Assembly: GCA_018969295.1 (NCBI GenBank) | Contig: JAGWYN010000094.1 | Location: 1 to 6,752 of the forward strand | Source: Chloroflexota bacterium | Lineage (GTDB): Bacteria > Chloroflexota > Anaerolineae > Caldilineales > Caldilineaceae | Length of the DNA stretch: 6,752 nt | Direction: 5' to 3' | Shown: positions 5,658 to 6,752 of the stretch, one piece after another | Layout: each line of letters starts with the position of its first letter | Position numbering within the stretch: position 1 is the first letter of the stretch | Translations under genes and position numbers: made by a program | Notes under the pieces: generated by a model | Databases searched by the model: none | Told to the model about the DNA's origin: nothing | Seen by the model: only the letters and a program-made list of their open reading frames with translations

Positions 5658-6518
5658 GTGGTGAAAGGCTCTACATTTGATGCCCCGGCGCCGGACATTC
5701 CGCCTGGCGTCGGCGACCAGGGCGCCCTGGTGACGCACGCAACGTATCAGCTTTTCATGGTGTTGGTAACGCTGCTGGCGCTGGCGATTGCATTTGCCTA
5801 CTATCTGATCCCGCTGCCTGCGACCGTCGATCAGGTGCTGTACGTTGTGGACAGCCTTGTTGCGGTGGTCCTGCTCTACGACTTTTTTGCCCATCTCTTC
5901 TCAAAGCGTGGCCGTGTGCGCTATCTGCTGACTTACGGCTGGCTCGATCTGCTCGGCGCGCTGCCGGGCTTGCCGGCGCTGCGCCTGGTGCGTCTTCCAA
6001 GCCTGGCAATCATGCTGCGCGAGTTGCGGGAAACGACGTCCAAGGATGTGCGCACGGCGGCGCGGCAGCGGCTGGCGGAGAGCACCCTGCTGGCCGTCGT
6101 GTTGGTTGTGTTGCTCGTTGTCACCATAGGCAGTGTTTTGATCGTGCTGATCGAGGCGCCGGTGAAGAACGCCAACATCAAAACCGGCGAAGATGCGGTC
6201 TGGTGGGCGATCGTGACAGTCGCCACCGTTGGCTACGGCGACAAATTTCCTGTGACCCCGATGGGGCGGCTCATCGGCACGGCCATGATCGTGGTGGGCG
6301 TCAGTCTTTTTTCAGTGCTCACCAGCTACATCGCCACGCAGTTCATGGCGCGACGCAAGAGCACTGGTGTCAGCGAGGTAGAACTGCTGCGCCAGGAGAT
6401 GCAGGCGGCGTTTGTCGAGTCTCAGCACCGCGCCGCCGCCGAGAATGCCGTGCTGCAGGCGGAAATCACAGCGCTGCGCGAACTGCTCACCGCCAACGAT
6501 ACGTCGCCCAAGCCCTAG
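5658..6518 (+). CDS. Six-TM voltage-gated-like potassium channel
   Basis: A 286-residue membrane protein. The pore signature TVGYGD at 190-195, preceded by the pore helix DAVWWAIVTVA, is the K+ selectivity filter, so the protein should conduct K+ as a tetramer. Membrane segments lie at about 30-52 (S1), 58-80 (S2), 88-105 (S3), 106-125 (S4-like), 143-166 (S5) and 203-228 (S6). The S4-like segment has Arg109, Arg112, Arg121 and Arg124, every third position but with 115 and 118 uncharged, so voltage sensing is plausible but unproven. The C-terminal tail, about 238-279, is a heptad-rich coiled coil likely to help tetramerisation; there is no RCK/TrkA domain. The start is GTG at 5658 (a second GTG follows at once) with AAAGGG six bases upstream. 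It is convergent with the partial gene at 6580 and stands alone. Confidence 0.85.
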   Translation: MVKGSTFDAPAPDIPPGVGDQGALVTHATYQLFMVLVTLLALAIAFAYYLIPLPATVDQVLYVVDSLVAVVLLYDFFAHLFSKRGRVRYLLTYGWLDLLGALPGLPALRLVRLPSLAIMLRELRETTSKDVRTAARQRLAESTLLAVVLVVLLVVTIGSVLIVLIEAPVKNANIKTGEDAVWWAIVTVATVGYGDKFPVTPMGRLIGTAMIVVGVSLFSVLTSYIATQFMARRKSTGVSEVELLRQEMQAAFVESQHRAAAENAVLQAEITALRELLTANDTSPKP

Positions 6519-6533
6519 ACTGACCTGCGCCGT

Positions 6534-6562
6534 CTGAGTTTCTCCCAGAAACTCGGTTTCTG
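6534..6562. repeat. Dispersed hairpin repeat, copy 2, between convergent genes
   Basis: Bases 6534-6543 pair with 6547-6556 around a CCC loop, a 10-bp stem with one G-T pair. The right arm continues as GGTTTCTG, matching copy 1: 5419-5434 and 6547-6562 agree at 14 of 16 positions. The left outer arm is degraded relative to copy 1. It starts 16 bases after the K+ channel stop and lies 18 bases beyond the stop of the opposing gene, so it may serve as a shared terminator, although it lacks a long T run. Confidence 0.65.
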
Positions 6563-6579
6563 AACGTATGCGCTCCTGG

Positions 6580-6752
6580 CTATGCTGCGGCGGGGGGCGG
6601 CTCCAGCGGGCTTGTGTAGGGCTCCCCCGTGCGCATCGCTGCGGCCAGCGCATCGTAGATCTCCAGGACCACCCGCCGGGTGCGGTATTCGCCGTAGATC
6701 GCACTCTCTTTGCGCGCCACGATCGGGAAGGTGTCCAGGATGTAGGCGACGT
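6580..6752 (-). CDS. C-terminal fragment resembling Eco57I-type / N-6 DNA methylase restriction-modification protein
   Basis: The last 56 codons of a minus-strand gene, open from the window edge (first full codon at 6750) to a TAG at 6580-6582. No start codon is needed or present inside the window. The sequence contains YILDTFPIVARKE, YGEYRTRRVVLEIYDALAAAM and a proline-rich end, PYTSPLEPPPAAA. I associate this DTFPIV...YGEYRT...LEIYDA...PPP ending with very large Eco57I-type or N-6 adenine methylase proteins of restriction-modification and related phage-defence loci. None of the catalytic part (the NPPY-type motif or nuclease motif) is inside the window, so activity cannot be judged. Codon usage is strongly G/C at third positions, supporting a real gene. 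Confidence is high that this is coding and moderate for the family. Confidence 0.55.
   Translation of the reverse strand, partial: VAYILDTFPIVARKESAIYGEYRTRRVVLEIYDALAAAMRTGEPYTSPLEPPPAAA

Noticed and set aside
6312..6704. A 130-codon minus-strand frame across the K+ channel end and the methylase-like fragment
   Set aside because: It crosses the hairpin repeat and overlaps two better-supported genes in other frames; the real minus-strand frame at 6580-6752 is different.
1..6752. CRISPR array, tRNA/rRNA, insertion sequence or attachment site
   Set aside because: No regularly spaced repeats, no tRNA-like cloverleaf or TTCGA arm in a credible context, and no transposase or integrase motifs were seen on either strand.

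Overview
The window reads as chromosomal DNA from a free-living, GC-rich bacterium, most likely a Chloroflexota member (Anaerolineae/Caldilineae-like). The grounds are indirect: a Tat-type lipoprotein signal on a sugar-type binding protein, a GGGGTATAAT promoter core, an ATPase-less Ugp-type ABC transporter, and copies of a short CCGAGTTT...AAACTCGG hairpin repeat that I associate with this phylum. No rRNA, tRNA, CRISPR array, transposase or integrase is visible.

Layout from left to right. (1) 1-300, plus strand: the C-terminal end of a CASTOR/POLLUX-type putative ion channel. (2) 301-477: a spacer with a hairpin and the promoter and ribosome-binding site of the next gene. (3) 478-1776, plus: a PLP-dependent threonine synthase (thrC) with an N-terminal CxxC...CxC zinc ribbon. 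(4) 1777-1926: a convergent gap with a perfect 40-bp palindrome. (5) 1927-5120, minus: a three-gene importer operon transcribed leftward, ugpA-like permease, ugpE-like permease, then the ugpB-like lipoprotein binding protein. No ATPase gene is present. (6) 5121-5657: a 537-base divergent region with an operator-like palindrome, a hairpin repeat, a candidate promoter and a 35-codon ORF. (7) 5658-6518, plus: a six-TM K+ channel with a TVGYGD filter and a C-terminal coiled coil. (8) 6519-6579: a convergent gap with a second copy of the hairpin repeat. (9) 6580-6752, minus: the last 56 codons of a gene running off the window, resembling the C-terminus of large Eco57I-type/N-6 DNA methylase (restriction-modification) proteins. 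It has no start codon inside the window and is easily missed.

The ugp genes form one functional unit: the lipoprotein captures glycerol-3-phosphate or a related glycerophosphodiester/sugar ligand, and the two permeases form the channel. Energy must come from an ATPase encoded elsewhere. A 12-bp core, GAAAGCGCT(T/C)TC, occurs both upstream of this operon and at the centre of the 40-bp palindrome beyond its 3' end. It resembles LacI-family operators and hints at sugar-responsive control. The other genes look like independent units. I found no clear evidence for a wholly new system. The best leads are the 40-bp palindrome and its operator-like partner, the hairpin repeats either side of the K+ channel, and the truncated methylase-like gene at the right edge.
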